DNA of 15,928 nucleotides from Mailhella sp. (GCA_024404335.1 JAKSQA010000004.1:1-15928), one strand, 5' to 3'; numbered from the stretch's first letter, positions 1 to 9,353 are shown. The notes: generated from the sequence alone by a model not told the origin. Made by a program: numbers and translations.

Positions 1-715
1 CAGCTGGATCATATCCAAGAGGAAAGGCTACAAGGGCGAAGGCACGTTCTCCATCACCAGGATCATCCGCTCCTTCAGGGAATGCTTCTGGGCACTCATG
101 ATGCCCGTCATCATCCTGGGCGGCATCTATGCCGGCATCTTCACCCCCACGGAAGCCGCTGCCGTCGCCGCCGTCTACGGAGCCTTCGTCGGCCTGTTCA
201 TCTATAAGGAGCTGAAGTTCAGCGATCTGCCCGCCACCCTGCTCTCCGCTGCGAAGAGCACCACCATGATCATGTTCGTGGTAGGCGCGGCCAACGTGTT
301 CGGCTGGATCCTCACCTGGGCGCAGGTCCCCCATCTGCTCGCGCAGTCGTTCGCGACCATCACCGACAACTCCTTCGTCTTCCTGATGCTCGTCAACGTC
401 CTGCTTCTGTTCATCGGCATGCTGGTCAACGCCTCTGCGGCCGTCGTCATCGTCACGCCGATCCTGCTTCCCGTAGCGGTCGGCCTCGGCATCGACCCGC
501 TCTTCTTCGGTGTCATCATGGTCGTCAACCTCGCCATCGGCTGCATCACCCCCCCTGTCGGCCTTGATCTCTTCGTGGTGTCCTCCATCACCAAGATATC
601 CATCGACCAGATCACCGTGAAGGTCATGCCCTATCTGCTGACGCTGCTCGGCACGCTCGTCGTGCTGACCTACTTCCCCGGTCTCATCACCTTCCTGCCC
701 GGCCTCATGCACTAG
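1..715 (+). CDS. dctM: TRAP transporter large permease (DctM family), C-terminal part
   Basis: This gene is cut by the left edge. The reading frame is open from base 2 and gives 237 residues ending at TAG. The large membrane subunit of tripartite ATP-independent periplasmic transporters uses an ion gradient to import substrates, often dicarboxylates or other organic acids, delivered by a periplasmic binding protein. Visible family marks are the GGIYAGIFTPTEAAAVA segment about 40 residues in, several long hydrophobic membrane segments, and the late motif CITPPVGLDLFVVSSI. An ATG at 98 lies inside the conserved region and is not the true start. The small permease and binding-protein genes would lie upstream, outside the window. 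The substrate cannot be read from this part. The family call is secure. Confidence 0.93.
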   Translation, partial: SWIISKRKGYKGEGTFSITRIIRSFRECFWALMMPVIILGGIYAGIFTPTEAAAVAAVYGAFVGLFIYKELKFSDLPATLLSAAKSTTMIMFVVGAANVFGWILTWAQVPHLLAQSFATITDNSFVFLMLVNVLLLFIGMLVNASAAVVIVTPILLPVAVGLGIDPLFFGVIMVVNLAIGCITPPVGLDLFVVSSITKISIDQITVKVMPYLLTLLGTLVVLTYFPGLITFLPGLMH

Positions 716-737
716 GCCCGCAGCACGGTCGGCTATT

Positions 738-777
738 AAACGAAGAGAGGGCGGGAATCCCCGCCCTCTCTTCGTTT
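738..777. terminator. Bidirectional intrinsic terminator between dctM and hemL
   Basis: A perfect 18-bp inverted repeat (738-755 with 760-777) surrounds the four-base loop AATC. The stem core is GAGAGGGCGGG and the ends are AAA/TTT, so each strand finishes in U residues. It sits between two convergent genes and can serve both. Confidence 0.92.
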
Positions 778-820
778 CTCCGTCAGGCCCGGAGGTATCC
801 GGGCCTCTCATGCCTGCCGG

Positions 821-2095
<1,275 letters not shown>

Positions 2096-2117
2096 GGTCC
2101 GGTTCTCCCTCCCGCCG

Positions 2118-2597
2118 TCATTCCGCGGGAAAATAGGTCATGGAAATCTTCTTGAGCTCCTTCAGGCTCTTCAGCATCTCGTACTCGCGGAGCGGCGTCG
2201 TCCGCCGGAGCTCCTCGATGACGTCGAGGCAGTCCTGCTCGCTTCTCCCGTGTATCATCGTATAGAACGTGAAGGGCCAGCCGGGGTAGCTGCTGGGCCT
2301 GTAGTAGCAGTGCGAGATGCGCGGATGGCCTGACGCCGTGCGCCCCGCCTCGTCGGCGAGCGCCCTGTCGGCCTTCCAGGCCACCATTGCGTTATGCGTC
2401 CATCCGGTGCGCTGGTGCTTGAGGCTCGCGCCGAAGCGGCGGATCGCACCGCTCCCGCAGAGCCCGGAAAGGAAGTCTATGACCTCCTTCTCCTCCATGC
2501 CCGCCTCCGCCGCGATGTCGGCATAGGGCGTAAGCGTGTCGGGAAGGTCCTTCTGCACAATGCGCAGCACCGCCCGTTCTTTTTCCGTGAAATCCAT
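2118..2597 (-). CDS. ahbB: Siroheme decarboxylase subunit, AhbB-like (Lrp/AsnC-related)
   Basis: 159 residues with an N-terminal winged-helix region (about 1-52) and a C-terminal ferredoxin-like half. The Ahb/NirD-type signature [20 protein letters not shown] spans about 53-72, followed by ISHCYYRP (94-101) and [11 protein letters not shown] (107-117). Family knowledge: AhbA and AhbB form the enzyme that decarboxylates siroheme to didecarboxysiroheme in the alternative haem pathway of sulfate reducers and archaea; the Lrp-like fold is used for catalysis. The frame also has an ATG at 2681, but I chose 2597. An AGGAA site lies seven bases upstream of it, the length fits the family, and a promoter-like pair lies between the two ATGs. 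RRFGA suggests the beta rather than the alpha subunit; that choice is less certain. The partner subunit is not in this window. Confidence 0.85.
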   Translation of the reverse strand: MDFTEKERAVLRIVQKDLPDTLTPYADIAAEAGMEEKEVIDFLSGLCGSGAIRRFGASLKHQRTGWTHNAMVAWKADRALADEAGRTASGHPRISHCYYRPSSYPGWPFTFYTMIHGRSEQDCLDVIEELRRTTPLREYEMLKSLKELKKISMTYFPAE

Positions 2598-2652
2598 AGC
2601 AGTTCCTGAAGGTATGCCCGCGCCGCGGCATGCGGCCGGGAAGCACCCGGAG

Positions 2653-2681
2653 ACTATATCCCCTGCGCGGCTTCCAGGCAA
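2653..2681 (-). promoter_or_regulatory. Candidate sigma-70 promoter for ahbB-hemL
   Basis: On the minus strand, a -35 box TTGCCT (2681-2676) and a -10 box TATAGT (2658-2653) are separated by exactly 17 bases. Matches to consensus are 4/6 and 5/6. Transcription would start about 50 bases before the chosen ahbB start at 2597. This also argues against the upstream ATG at 2681. Confidence 0.5.
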
Positions 2682-2727
2682 GCCGACGGCGGCACCGCCC
2701 AGGCCGGCCCCATTCGGTCACGCAGTC

Positions 2728-3240
2728 TTATTCGGAGCTATCCGGGGCATCCTCCGCCGCGCCTATCCTCTCGGCCAGCCCGGCGATGGCGGCTTCCGCA
2801 GTACGGCGGCGCACCTCGGCCCTGTCTCCGGGGAAATGGAAGCACTTCGAATCCGTCCTCCCCCTGACGCTCCAGCCGATCCATACCGTGCCCACGGGCT
2901 TTCCGGGGGTGCCCCCTCCGGGGCCCGCCACACCGCTCACAGCGCAGGCGGCATCGGCGCCCACAAGCCTGCAGACGCCTTCGGCCATGGCCTCGACAAC
3001 GGGCGAACTCACCGCACCGCATGACGAGAGCACCGTTCCGGAAACGCCGAGGACTCCTTCCTTGACGCTGTTGGCGTACGACACCACGCCGCCCGCATAC
3101 CATTCCGACGATCCGGGAACGGCGGTGAGCATGGCCCCTATGAGCCCGCCCGTACATGATTCGGCCGTGGCGCATATCATGCGGCGCTCCCTGAGGCGGG
3201 CGGCCAGTCCGAGCACCAGGGCATCATTCTCATCAAGCAT
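2728..3240 (-). CDS. pncC: Nicotinamide-nucleotide amidase (CinA C-terminal domain protein)
   Basis: A stand-alone CinA C-terminal domain of 170 residues. The family hydrolyses nicotinamide mononucleotide to nicotinate mononucleotide and ammonia, recycling NMN in the cytoplasm. Visible marks are TAESCTGG with the candidate catalytic serine S28, [17 protein letters not shown] (51-66) carrying family tyrosine and lysine residues, and [21 protein letters not shown] (102-122). The N-terminal molybdopterin-binding-like domain of full-length CinA is absent, as in E. coli PncC. The ATG at 3240 is preferred because GGGAGG lies directly upstream; the ATG at 3252 would overlap that ribosome site. The gene follows glk by 78 bp on the same strand, and about 130 bp separate it from ahbB. 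The family call is firm; the activity is inferred from homologues. Confidence 0.9.
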   Translation of the reverse strand: MLDENDALVLGLAARLRERRMICATAESCTGGLIGAMLTAVPGSSEWYAGGVVSYANSVKEGVLGVSGTVLSSCGAVSSPVVEAMAEGVCRLVGADAACAVSGVAGPGGGTPGKPVGTVWIGWSVRGRTDSKCFHFPGDRAEVRRRTAEAAIAGLAERIGAAEDAPDSSE

Positions 3241-3254
3241 GGTTCCTCCCATAA

Positions 3255-3269
3255 GCGCGGGCTCCGCGC
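3255..3269 (-). other. Short GC-rich hairpin between glk and pncC
   Basis: A perfect 6-bp stem (GCGCGG with CCGCGC) and a three-base loop lie just before the pncC ribosome binding site. There is no U-run, so it is a poor terminator. It could affect pncC translation or message stability. No function is shown. Confidence 0.35.
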
Positions 3270-3318
3270 ATGCGTTTCGTCAGGCCGGGCGGCGGTCCGC
3301 TCTCGGATCAGCCGTCTG

Positions 3319-4305
3319 TCAGAACACCGTGAGCGCGGCCTGCGCGGCTCCCCACAGCCCCGCATGGGGGCAGGCGGAAAGCCATACGGGCACGGACTCG
3401 AGCATGCTCCTGCGGGGCGACGGAGCTCCGAGGAACTCCTCCGCGAATGCGGGGTGCCGCACGAGGGCGGGCGTCCTTCCGGCCACGCCCCCGGCGATCA
3501 CGAGCGCCCCGGGCAGCATGGAAAGCGCCGCGCCGCGGCAGAACCGCCCCATGAGCCTCGCGTAGAGGGCGCACGTCGCCGATTCGCCGAAGCCGGGCCG
3601 GGAGCAGAATTCCGCAGGCGGGGCCTCCTCGCCGGTCAGGACGGCGTGCGTGGCGGCGAGCCCAGGCCCGGAAAGGACCTGCTCGGCCGTGGGGGCGCAT
3701 CCGCAGCGCTGTGCGAGCCCCTGCCGGAGCAGCTCCTCCCCATCGTCTTCGGAATCGAGGGGGAACATGGCATGCCCGGCCTCTGACGGAAGCACGAAGG
3801 GCCGGCTCACGCCTGCGAATCCCGGAACGCCGCGGATGAGCCACGCGGCGCCCAGCCCCGTTCCGGCACCGAGCACGGCCACGGGGCGTCCGTCGCCCTC
3901 ATCGGCCCTGAATGAGCCGCGGGCGCCTGCGCCGGGAAGCAGCACGGAGGCCTCGGCCATGGCAGGCGAAAGGCATGCCCAGGCCTGCGCCTCGAAATCG
4001 TTCATCAGCACGCACCGCGCCATGGGGAAGCGCCTCTTCATGGCCGGGCCGTCGATGCTGAAGCCCGCATTCGTCATGTCTATGCGGGTTCCGCGCAGAG
4101 GCCCTGCCGCCGCGATGGAAAGCATGCGGGCCTCCGCGACGCCGAAGGCCCGCCACGCGTAGGTGATGTCGTCAAGCATCGTGTCGAAACCGGCCTGCCG
4201 CGAAGGATACGCCTTCTCCGCGACCAGGGTGAGCTTCCGGTCCTCCCACACGAAAAGGCCGAACCGGCCGTTCGTGCCCCCTATGTCCGCAGCAAGAATC
4301 TTCAT
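3319..4305 (-). CDS. glk: Glucokinase (ROK-independent, E. coli Glk type)
   Basis: 328 residues, near the length of E. coli Glk. It phosphorylates glucose with ATP to give glucose-6-phosphate in the cytoplasm. Visible marks are the N-terminal phosphate-binding loop DIGGTNGRFG (7-16), LMNDFEA with the candidate catalytic base D103, LGAGTGLGAAW (145-155), SEAGHAMF (174-181) in the position of the E. coli EGGH motif, and the C-terminal VIAGGVAGR (269-277) and HAGLWGAA. The ROK-family zinc-binding cysteine motif is not seen. The ATG at 4305 follows GGAGG with good spacing. The gene is divergent from the glycogen module, whose debranching enzyme should release free glucose, so a salvage role is plausible. 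Confidence 0.93.
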   Translation of the reverse strand: MKILAADIGGTNGRFGLFVWEDRKLTLVAEKAYPSRQAGFDTMLDDITYAWRAFGVAEARMLSIAAAGPLRGTRIDMTNAGFSIDGPAMKRRFPMARCVLMNDFEAQAWACLSPAMAEASVLLPGAGARGSFRADEGDGRPVAVLGAGTGLGAAWLIRGVPGFAGVSRPFVLPSEAGHAMFPLDSEDDGEELLRQGLAQRCGCAPTAEQVLSGPGLAATHAVLTGEEAPPAEFCSRPGFGESATCALYARLMGRFCRGAALSMLPGALVIAGGVAGRTPALVRHPAFAEEFLGAPSPRRSMLESVPVWLSACPHAGLWGAAQAALTVF

Positions 4306-4493
4306 ACCCTACCTCCATGGGATCGGCGTCCATGCCATGGGCGCCCGCAGGCTGCGGATAGGGGGAAATCCGCTTTCCCCGTCAATGAGCAGCTTGGCGT
4401 GCCTTTCCCGAATCGGCGGAAGCCGGTTCGGGCATCGAACCGAATTTTTTCGGATAAATCAGTACTTCCTTAGGTAGCATACCGGGCTTTGAT
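4306..4493. promoter_or_regulatory. Divergent control region between glk and the glycogen module, with hairpin chain
   Basis: No convincing gene lies between the divergent glk and debranching-enzyme genes. Four inverted repeats are present. H1 is 4362-4368 with 4374-4380 (GGGGAAA/TTTCCCC). H2 is 4407-4417 with 4422-4432, 11 bp including one G-U pair in plus-strand RNA, closed by the GNRA loop GGAA. H3 is 4424-4430 with 4436-4442 (CGGTTCG/CGAACCG), followed by AATTTTTT. H4 is 4440-4444 with 4449-4453 (CCGAA/TTCGG). H2, H3 and H4 share arms, so neighbouring pairs exclude each other. The 19-bp H3 palindrome could equally be a protein operator. The glk promoter must lie here, but no clear box pair was found on the minus strand. 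Confidence 0.45.
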
Positions 4494-4522
4494 TTGCCAT
4501 CCTAAATTAAATGGCGTAGCAT
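4494..4522 (+). promoter_or_regulatory. Candidate sigma-70 promoter for the glycogen module
   Basis: A -35 box TTGCCA (4494-4499, 5/6) and a -10 box TAGCAT (4517-4522, 4/6) are 17 bases apart in an AT-rich island. The -10 box overlaps the ATG at 4521, so that ATG would not be in the message. The leader to the chosen start at 4647 would be about 117 bases. Confidence 0.4.
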
Positions 4523-4646
4523 GGAAAAAAGTTCTTTTCATCCGAAAGGAATATGTGTAACCTCCGCGGTTTCCGAAAATCGCAGGCAGGGGCTCCCCCG
4601 CTCCGGCAGACATCCTGAAAAACGGCATCCCTCAGCACCGCACATC

Positions 4647-6755
4647 ATGACACACACCTTCCGCACCGACTGCAGCGACCCCCGTTCCGGCCTCGGCCTC
4701 GAATGGCTGCTCACCAATTCCCTGGGCGACTACGCCTCCGGCACGGTCCAGGGAGCCGACACCCGCCGCTACCACGGCCTCCTTGCCGTCCAGACAAGGG
4801 AAGGCCGCCGCATGCTCATCTCCTCGCTCGAGGATTCCGTCATCGTCGACCGCCGCCAGGTCCCCCTGTCGTCCCGCATCCACCCCGGCGCCGTATGGCC
4901 CGAGGGCTGGCGCTTCCTGGCCGGCGCCTCCTGCAGCCATGACGCGGTCTCGGCCGCCTTCCGCATAGCCGGAAGCGAAGGCTCGGAAGACGAGGTCATC
5001 CTGCGCCGCACGACCATCCTCCTCCGCGGCGAGTCCCGCATCCTCGTGCGCTACACGCTCGACGACACGCTCGCAGCCCGAGCCCTCGGCTCCGTTCAGC
5101 TTTCCATCCGCCCGCTTCTCAGCGGCCGCGACATCAACCATCTCTACGGCGCCGACCCGTCCCGCGAGGGCTGCGTGTCGAAGATTCCGGCCGGCCTTTC
5201 CTGCGGCTTCGTCTTCGGCCCCGGGGAATCAGTCCCCACCGTCGCCGTCCAGCTTGCGGGCCTCGGGGCGTCGTTCTCCGGCAGCGCCGACTGGTACTAC
5301 CGCATCGAGTATCCCGTGGAGCGGGAGAGGGGCTATGACTGGCAGGAGGACCTCCTCATGCCCGGCGTGTTCGACGCAGAGCTGAGCGTGGATTCCCCCG
5401 TATGGCTCACCGCCGGCACCGGCGCCTTCAGAGACGACCCGGAAGCCGTATGGAACGGGCATTTCTCCGACCTCCCCGAGCAGCTCTTCAGCGAGCCCCT
5501 TCTGGAGCATCTCCGCCGCGAATGCGGGCGCTTCCTCATCACCACCGACGGCGAGCCCGTCGTACCCGCGGGCTACCACTGGTTCGGCCCCTGGGGGCGC
5601 GACACCCTCATCTCCCTGCCGGGCCTCACCTTCTGCTCCGGCCGCATTGAGGAAGGCAGGGCAGTGCTCCGCCAGATCCGCAGCACCGTCAGGGACGGCC
5701 TCGTCCCCAACCTCATCGGCGCCGGCTACGGCACCCCCTCCTACAATTCGGCCGACGCGTCCCTGTGGTACATGCTGGCCGTGCACCGCTTCGCGCTCGC
5801 CTTCCCCGGTGAGAAGGCCTTCATCAAAAAGGAATGCTGGCCCGTCATCAAGGAGATCATCTCCTGCTTCGCCCGCGGGACCATGCCCGACGAAGAGGGC
5901 CGCATGCTCGTCTCCATGACCGAAGACGGGCTCCTCGTCACCGGCAGCGAGGGCACCCAGCTCACCTGGATGGACGCCTCCATCGACGGCGTGCCCGTCA
6001 CGCCCAGACACGGCATGGCCGTCGAGCTCAACGCTCTCTGGTACGACGCCCTCTGCTTCGCCGAAGAGCTCGCCGGCAGGCTCCGCGTCAAGGCACCCGC
6101 CGAATGCGCCCTCATCCCCCGCCTGAAGAAGGCGTTCGCCAGGGTCTTCAGCCCCTCCGGCGCCGACGCCGCCGCCATGGACGGAGGCCTGTACGACACC
6201 GTCCTGCCCGACGGCACGCCCTCCGCGGCGATACGGCCCAACCAGATATTCGCCGCGGCCGTCCCCTTCTCACCTCTCACGAAGAAGATGCGCGAATCCG
6301 TCACGGACTGCGTGCGCAGGAACCTGCTCACCCCCTTCGGCCTCCGCACCCTCGCCCCGTCCGACCCCGCGTACAGGGCCGCATGCAGGGGCACGCAGGC
6401 CGAGAGGGACGCCGCATACCATCAGGGAACGGCCTGGCCCTGGCTGCTCGGCGCCTATGCCGACGCCGTCGTGGCCACGGCGCGCTCCGGCGTGCGCATC
6501 AGGGAGCTGCTCGACACGCTGACCCCCCTGTTCACCACGCATCTCGGCGAAGCCGGCATCGGCAGCATATCGGAAATTTTCGACGGAGGCGGAGAACACC
6601 TCCCCGGGGGCTGCATAGCCCAGGCATGGAGCGTTTCCGAAGCCCTCAGGCTCCTGCTCCTCATCAGAGACGCCAGCCCCACGGAATTCGGGCGCTGGGC
6701 GGCCTCCCTTCCCTGCGGCGCGGAATCCTCCACCGCCTCATCCTGCACACTGTAA
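4647..6755 (+). CDS. Glycogen debranching enzyme (amylo-alpha-1,6-glucosidase, GH133-like)
   Basis: 702 residues from the chosen ATG. It should remove alpha-1,6 branch points from glycogen in the cytoplasm. The N-terminal GDE domain starts with GLEWLLTNSLGDYASGTV and TRRYHGLLA, typical of bacterial/archaeal debranching enzymes. The C-terminal (alpha/alpha)6-barrel domain carries WFGPWGRDTLISLPGL (D319), YNSADASLWY, TWMDASIDGVPVTPRHGMAVELNALWY (W441, D443) and YHQGTAWPW (591-599). The frame also opens at ATG 4521, adding 42 basic, proline-rich residues without family similarity. That ATG lies in a promoter-like -10 box, so 4647 is preferred, although neither start has a good ribosome site. It is first in a tight module: the GT4 gene begins 19 bp downstream. 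No signal peptide is seen. Confidence 0.9.
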   Translation: MTHTFRTDCSDPRSGLGLEWLLTNSLGDYASGTVQGADTRRYHGLLAVQTREGRRMLISSLEDSVIVDRRQVPLSSRIHPGAVWPEGWRFLAGASCSHDAVSAAFRIAGSEGSEDEVILRRTTILLRGESRILVRYTLDDTLAARALGSVQLSIRPLLSGRDINHLYGADPSREGCVSKIPAGLSCGFVFGPGESVPTVAVQLAGLGASFSGSADWYYRIEYPVERERGYDWQEDLLMPGVFDAELSVDSPVWLTAGTGAFRDDPEAVWNGHFSDLPEQLFSEPLLEHLRRECGRFLITTDGEPVVPAGYHWFGPWGRDTLISLPGLTFCSGRIEEGRAVLRQIRSTVRDGLVPNLIGAGYGTPSYNSADASLWYMLAVHRFALAFPGEKAFIKKECWPVIKEIISCFARGTMPDEEGRMLVSMTEDGLLVTGSEGTQLTWMDASIDGVPVTPRHGMAVELNALWYDALCFAEELAGRLRVKAPAECALIPRLKKAFARVFSPSGADAAAMDGGLYDTVLPDGTPSAAIRPNQIFAAAVPFSPLTKKMRESVTDCVRRNLLTPFGLRTLAPSDPAYRAACRGTQAERDAAYHQGTAWPWLLGAYADAVVATARSGVRIRELLDTLTPLFTTHLGEAGIGSISEIFDGGGEHLPGGCIAQAWSVSEALRLLLLIRDASPTEFGRWAASLPCGAESSTASSCTL

Positions 6756-6774
6756 ACAAAAAGGGGATAGCGAC

Positions 6775-8085
6775 ATGCGCGTACTCATGCTCGGCTGGGA
6801 ATTTCCCCCGCATATCAGCGGCGGCCTCGGCACCGCCTGCTACGGAATCACCCAGGGCCTCCGCGCCAAGGGAACCGACCTTGTCTTCATCCTGCCCAGT
6901 ATGAAGGCCGACAAGGCCGATCCGGACACCTGCCTCCGCTCCGCCTCCGGAGTCCCGATTTCCAGGGCCCTCCGCAAGGCCGTCGAGAAGGTGCGCCGCG
7001 AAAGGGCCCAGGACGACTTCTCCAGGATGCTCATGCGCCCGGTCAGCTCGCATCTGAACCCCTACGGAAGCTACGATTTCGGCAGGGCCGGCATCGACCC
7101 CGACGTACTGAACGAGAACGACCAGGAAATCGAGGAGATCAGCCACTTCCGCGGCGGCTACAGCGAAGACCTCATGGACGAGGTGGAGCGCTTCTCCACG
7201 GCCGCCAGCGCCGTCGTGCTCGAAGAGCACATGCGGAAGAAGGCCGATGTCATCCACGCTCATGACTGGATGACCTACCCCGCCGCCATCATGGCCAGCC
7301 GACTCAGCGGCCTGCCCTTCGTCGCCCACCTCCATGCCACGGAAGTGGACCGCTGCGGCGACCACGGCTGGGACAGGATCTACAACATCGAGCGCGAAGG
7401 CCTCCAGGCCGCGGCCCACGTCATCGCCGTGAGCAACCGCACCAAGCAGGTCGCCATCGAGCACTACGGCGTCGACCCCGCCAAGATCTCCGTCGTCTAC
7501 AACGGCGCCTTCCTCCACGACAAGATCCCCACCTTCACCGTGCCGGACCTCGTGAAGGATGAGAAGCGCATCCTCTTCATGGGCCGCGTCACCTACCAGA
7601 AGGGCCCCAAGCACTTCATCGAGGCCGCAAGGCACGTCCTTAAGGAAATGCCCGACGTCCGCTTCATCATGGCGGGCAACGGCGACCTGCTCCCCCGCAT
7701 GATCCGCAGGGTCTCCGAGCTCCGCATGGGCAGCCGCTTCCACTTCCCCGGCTTCATGCGCGGCAGCGACGTGCAGCACATGTACTCCATCGCCACCCTG
7801 TACGTCATGCCCAGCGTCTCCGAACCGTTCGGCATCGCCCCCCTCGAGGCGCTCCAGTGCGGCACCCCCATCCTGCTTTCCAAGCAGTCGGGCTGCGCCG
7901 AGGTCCTTCCCGGCGCCCTCACCGTCGACTACTGGGACGAGTACCTCATGGCCGACCGCATCCTCAGCGTCCTGAGATATCCTGCCATGGCCCAGGAAAG
8001 CCTCGCCCGCTGCCTGGAATCCCTCAAGACCCTCACATGGGACCGTGCAGCCGAAGGCATCCTCGATGCCTACGCCCGCATCTAA
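6775..8085 (+). CDS. GT4-family glycosyltransferase, glycogen synthase-like
   Basis: 436 residues with a GT-B fold. The start MRVLMLGWEFPPHISGGLG carries the glycine-rich loop of synthase-like GT4 enzymes. VIHAHDWMTYPA (159-170) and HLHATEVDR are typical of the acceptor-domain core. The C-terminal nucleotide-sugar domain has LFMGRVTYQKGPK (267-279), IMAGNGD, and the E-x7-E element SEPFGIAPLE (E350 and E358). A ribosome site (AGGGGA) precedes the ATG. It lies between the debranching enzyme and the GH57 gene, separated by 19 and 15 bp. Context suggests an alpha-glucan product such as glycogen or an oligosaccharide primer. Donor and linkage cannot be read from the sequence, so no gene symbol is given. 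Confidence 0.9.
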   Translation: MRVLMLGWEFPPHISGGLGTACYGITQGLRAKGTDLVFILPSMKADKADPDTCLRSASGVPISRALRKAVEKVRRERAQDDFSRMLMRPVSSHLNPYGSYDFGRAGIDPDVLNENDQEIEEISHFRGGYSEDLMDEVERFSTAASAVVLEEHMRKKADVIHAHDWMTYPAAIMASRLSGLPFVAHLHATEVDRCGDHGWDRIYNIEREGLQAAAHVIAVSNRTKQVAIEHYGVDPAKISVVYNGAFLHDKIPTFTVPDLVKDEKRILFMGRVTYQKGPKHFIEAARHVLKEMPDVRFIMAGNGDLLPRMIRRVSELRMGSRFHFPGFMRGSDVQHMYSIATLYVMPSVSEPFGIAPLEALQCGTPILLSKQSGCAEVLPGALTVDYWDEYLMADRILSVLRYPAMAQESLARCLESLKTLTWDRAAEGILDAYARI

Positions 8086-8100
8086 CGCCGGAGTTGCGAC

Positions 8101-9300
8101 ATGCCTTCCGTATGCTTTTACTTTGAAGTCCACCAGCCCTACCGTCTGCGCCCCTACAGCTTCTTCGACATGGGGGAGAAGCACGACTACCAGTATGACG
8201 CCCTCAACGGCGACATCATGCGCAAGATAGCGCAGAAGTGCTACCTGCCCATGAACGCCCAGCTGCTCGACATGATCGAACGCCGCGAAGGCGCGTTCCG
8301 CATCTCGTTCTCACTCACGGGCACGGTGATCGACCAGTTCGAGCAGTACGCCCCCGAGGTGCTCGAGAGCTTCCAGGGCCTCGCCCGCACGGGCTGCGTC
8401 GAATTCCTCGACGAGACCGACAACCACAGCCTCGCCTGCCTCCACAGGGACGGGGAGGATGAGTTCCGCCGCCAGGTCGAGCGCCACCGCGACCGCATGC
8501 GCGACCTGTTCGGCCAGTATCCCAGGGCCTTCCGCAACACCGAGCTCATCTACAGCAACAGCGTCGCGCAGACCGTCCGCTCCATGGGCTACGATGTCAT
8601 CCTCGCCGAGGGCGCCGACAAGATACTCGACTGGCGCAGCCCCTACTACGTCTACCAGCCCCAGGGCTGCCCGGGCATGAAGCTCCTGCTCAAGAGCTAC
8701 TCGCTCTCCGACGACATCGCCTTCCGCTTCTGCAACAGGGACTGGCCGGCCTACCCCCTGTACGCCGAGACCTACGCCTCCTGGCTCAGGGACATCCGCG
8801 GCCGCGGCGACGTCATCAACCTCTTCATGGACTACGAGACCTTCGGCGAGCACCAGTGGGCGGAAACGGGCATCTTCGACTTCATGCGGGCCCTTCCCGA
8901 CGAGATCCTCCGCGAGCCCGGCTTCGACTTCCTCACCGTCTCCGAGGCGGCCGACCGCTACGGAGCCGTCGGCGAGCTCGACGTGCCCGAGTTCATCTCG
9001 TGGGCCGACAACGAGCGCGACCTCTCCGCATGGACGGACAACAACATGCAGAAGGACGCCTTCCTCGCCCTGTACGACTGCCTCCCCGAGGTGCGCCGCC
9101 TCAACGACCCCGGCATCAACGCCGACTGGGAGCTCCTGCAGAGCTCCGACCACTTCTACTACATGAGCACCAAGTACGCATCCGACGGCGACGTGCACAA
9201 GTACTTCTCGCCCTACAAATCGCCCTACGAGGCGTACACCAACTATATGAACATCCTTGCCGACTTCCGCATCCGCGTGCGCAGCATGCTCGGCAGGTAG
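8101..9300 (+). CDS. Glycoside hydrolase family 57 (alpha-amylase/glucanotransferase-like)
   Basis: 399 residues, cytoplasmic, with no signal peptide. GH57 enzymes are retaining alpha-glucan hydrolases, 4-alpha-glucanotransferases or branching enzymes on a (beta/alpha)7 barrel. Family regions seen are HQPYR (11-15), GCVEFLDETDNHSL (98-111), FRNTELIYSN with the candidate nucleophile E148, and LFMDYETFGEHQWAETGIF with the candidate acid/base D244. The protein lacks the C-terminal extension of typical GH57 branching enzymes (around 520 residues or more), so an amylase or transferase role is more likely. That is an inference from length. A GGAG site precedes the ATG. It sits mid-operon: 15 bp after the GT4 gene and 88 bp before the synthase-phosphorylase fusion. 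Confidence 0.92.
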   Translation: MPSVCFYFEVHQPYRLRPYSFFDMGEKHDYQYDALNGDIMRKIAQKCYLPMNAQLLDMIERREGAFRISFSLTGTVIDQFEQYAPEVLESFQGLARTGCVEFLDETDNHSLACLHRDGEDEFRRQVERHRDRMRDLFGQYPRAFRNTELIYSNSVAQTVRSMGYDVILAEGADKILDWRSPYYVYQPQGCPGMKLLLKSYSLSDDIAFRFCNRDWPAYPLYAETYASWLRDIRGRGDVINLFMDYETFGEHQWAETGIFDFMRALPDEILREPGFDFLTVSEAADRYGAVGELDVPEFISWADNERDLSAWTDNNMQKDAFLALYDCLPEVRRLNDPGINADWELLQSSDHFYYMSTKYASDGDVHKYFSPYKSPYEAYTNYMNILADFRIRVRSMLGR

Positions 9301-9319
9301 CCTGTCAGGAATCACATAT

Positions 9320-9353
9320 GGGTCCCGCCGTACCCCCGGGCGCGGCGGGACCT
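9320..9353 (+). other. Strong intercistronic hairpin before the synthase-phosphorylase gene
   Basis: A perfect 10-bp stem (9321-9330 GGTCCCGCCG with 9343-9352) can extend by a G-U pair at 9320/9353. The loop is 12 bases. No U-run follows, so it does not look like an ordinary terminator. It fills much of the only sizeable gap inside the module and could mark message processing or set expression of the downstream gene. Confidence 0.6.

Noticed and set aside
2682..2708. GC-rich inverted repeats after pncC as a terminator
   Set aside because: The stems are short and interrupted and no U-run follows on the minus strand.
2630..3565. 311-codon plus-strand frame across pncC and the end of glk
   Set aside because: It overlaps two well-supported minus-strand genes and has a Ser/Pro/Ala-rich composition without family marks.
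4163..4477. Plus-strand frame of 104 codons across the glk start and the intergenic region
   Set aside because: It overlaps the glk N-terminus in antisense, crosses the hairpin region, and has no ribosome site or family.
4553..4618. 21-codon possible leader peptide before the debranching enzyme (ATG after AAAGGA)
   Set aside because: The spacing between GGA and ATG is only two bases and the codons show no run of a regulatory amino acid; not strong enough to call.
6664..8184. 506-codon minus-strand frame over the GT4 gene
   Set aside because: Same antisense-register artefact; it spans parts of three sense genes and shows no domain.
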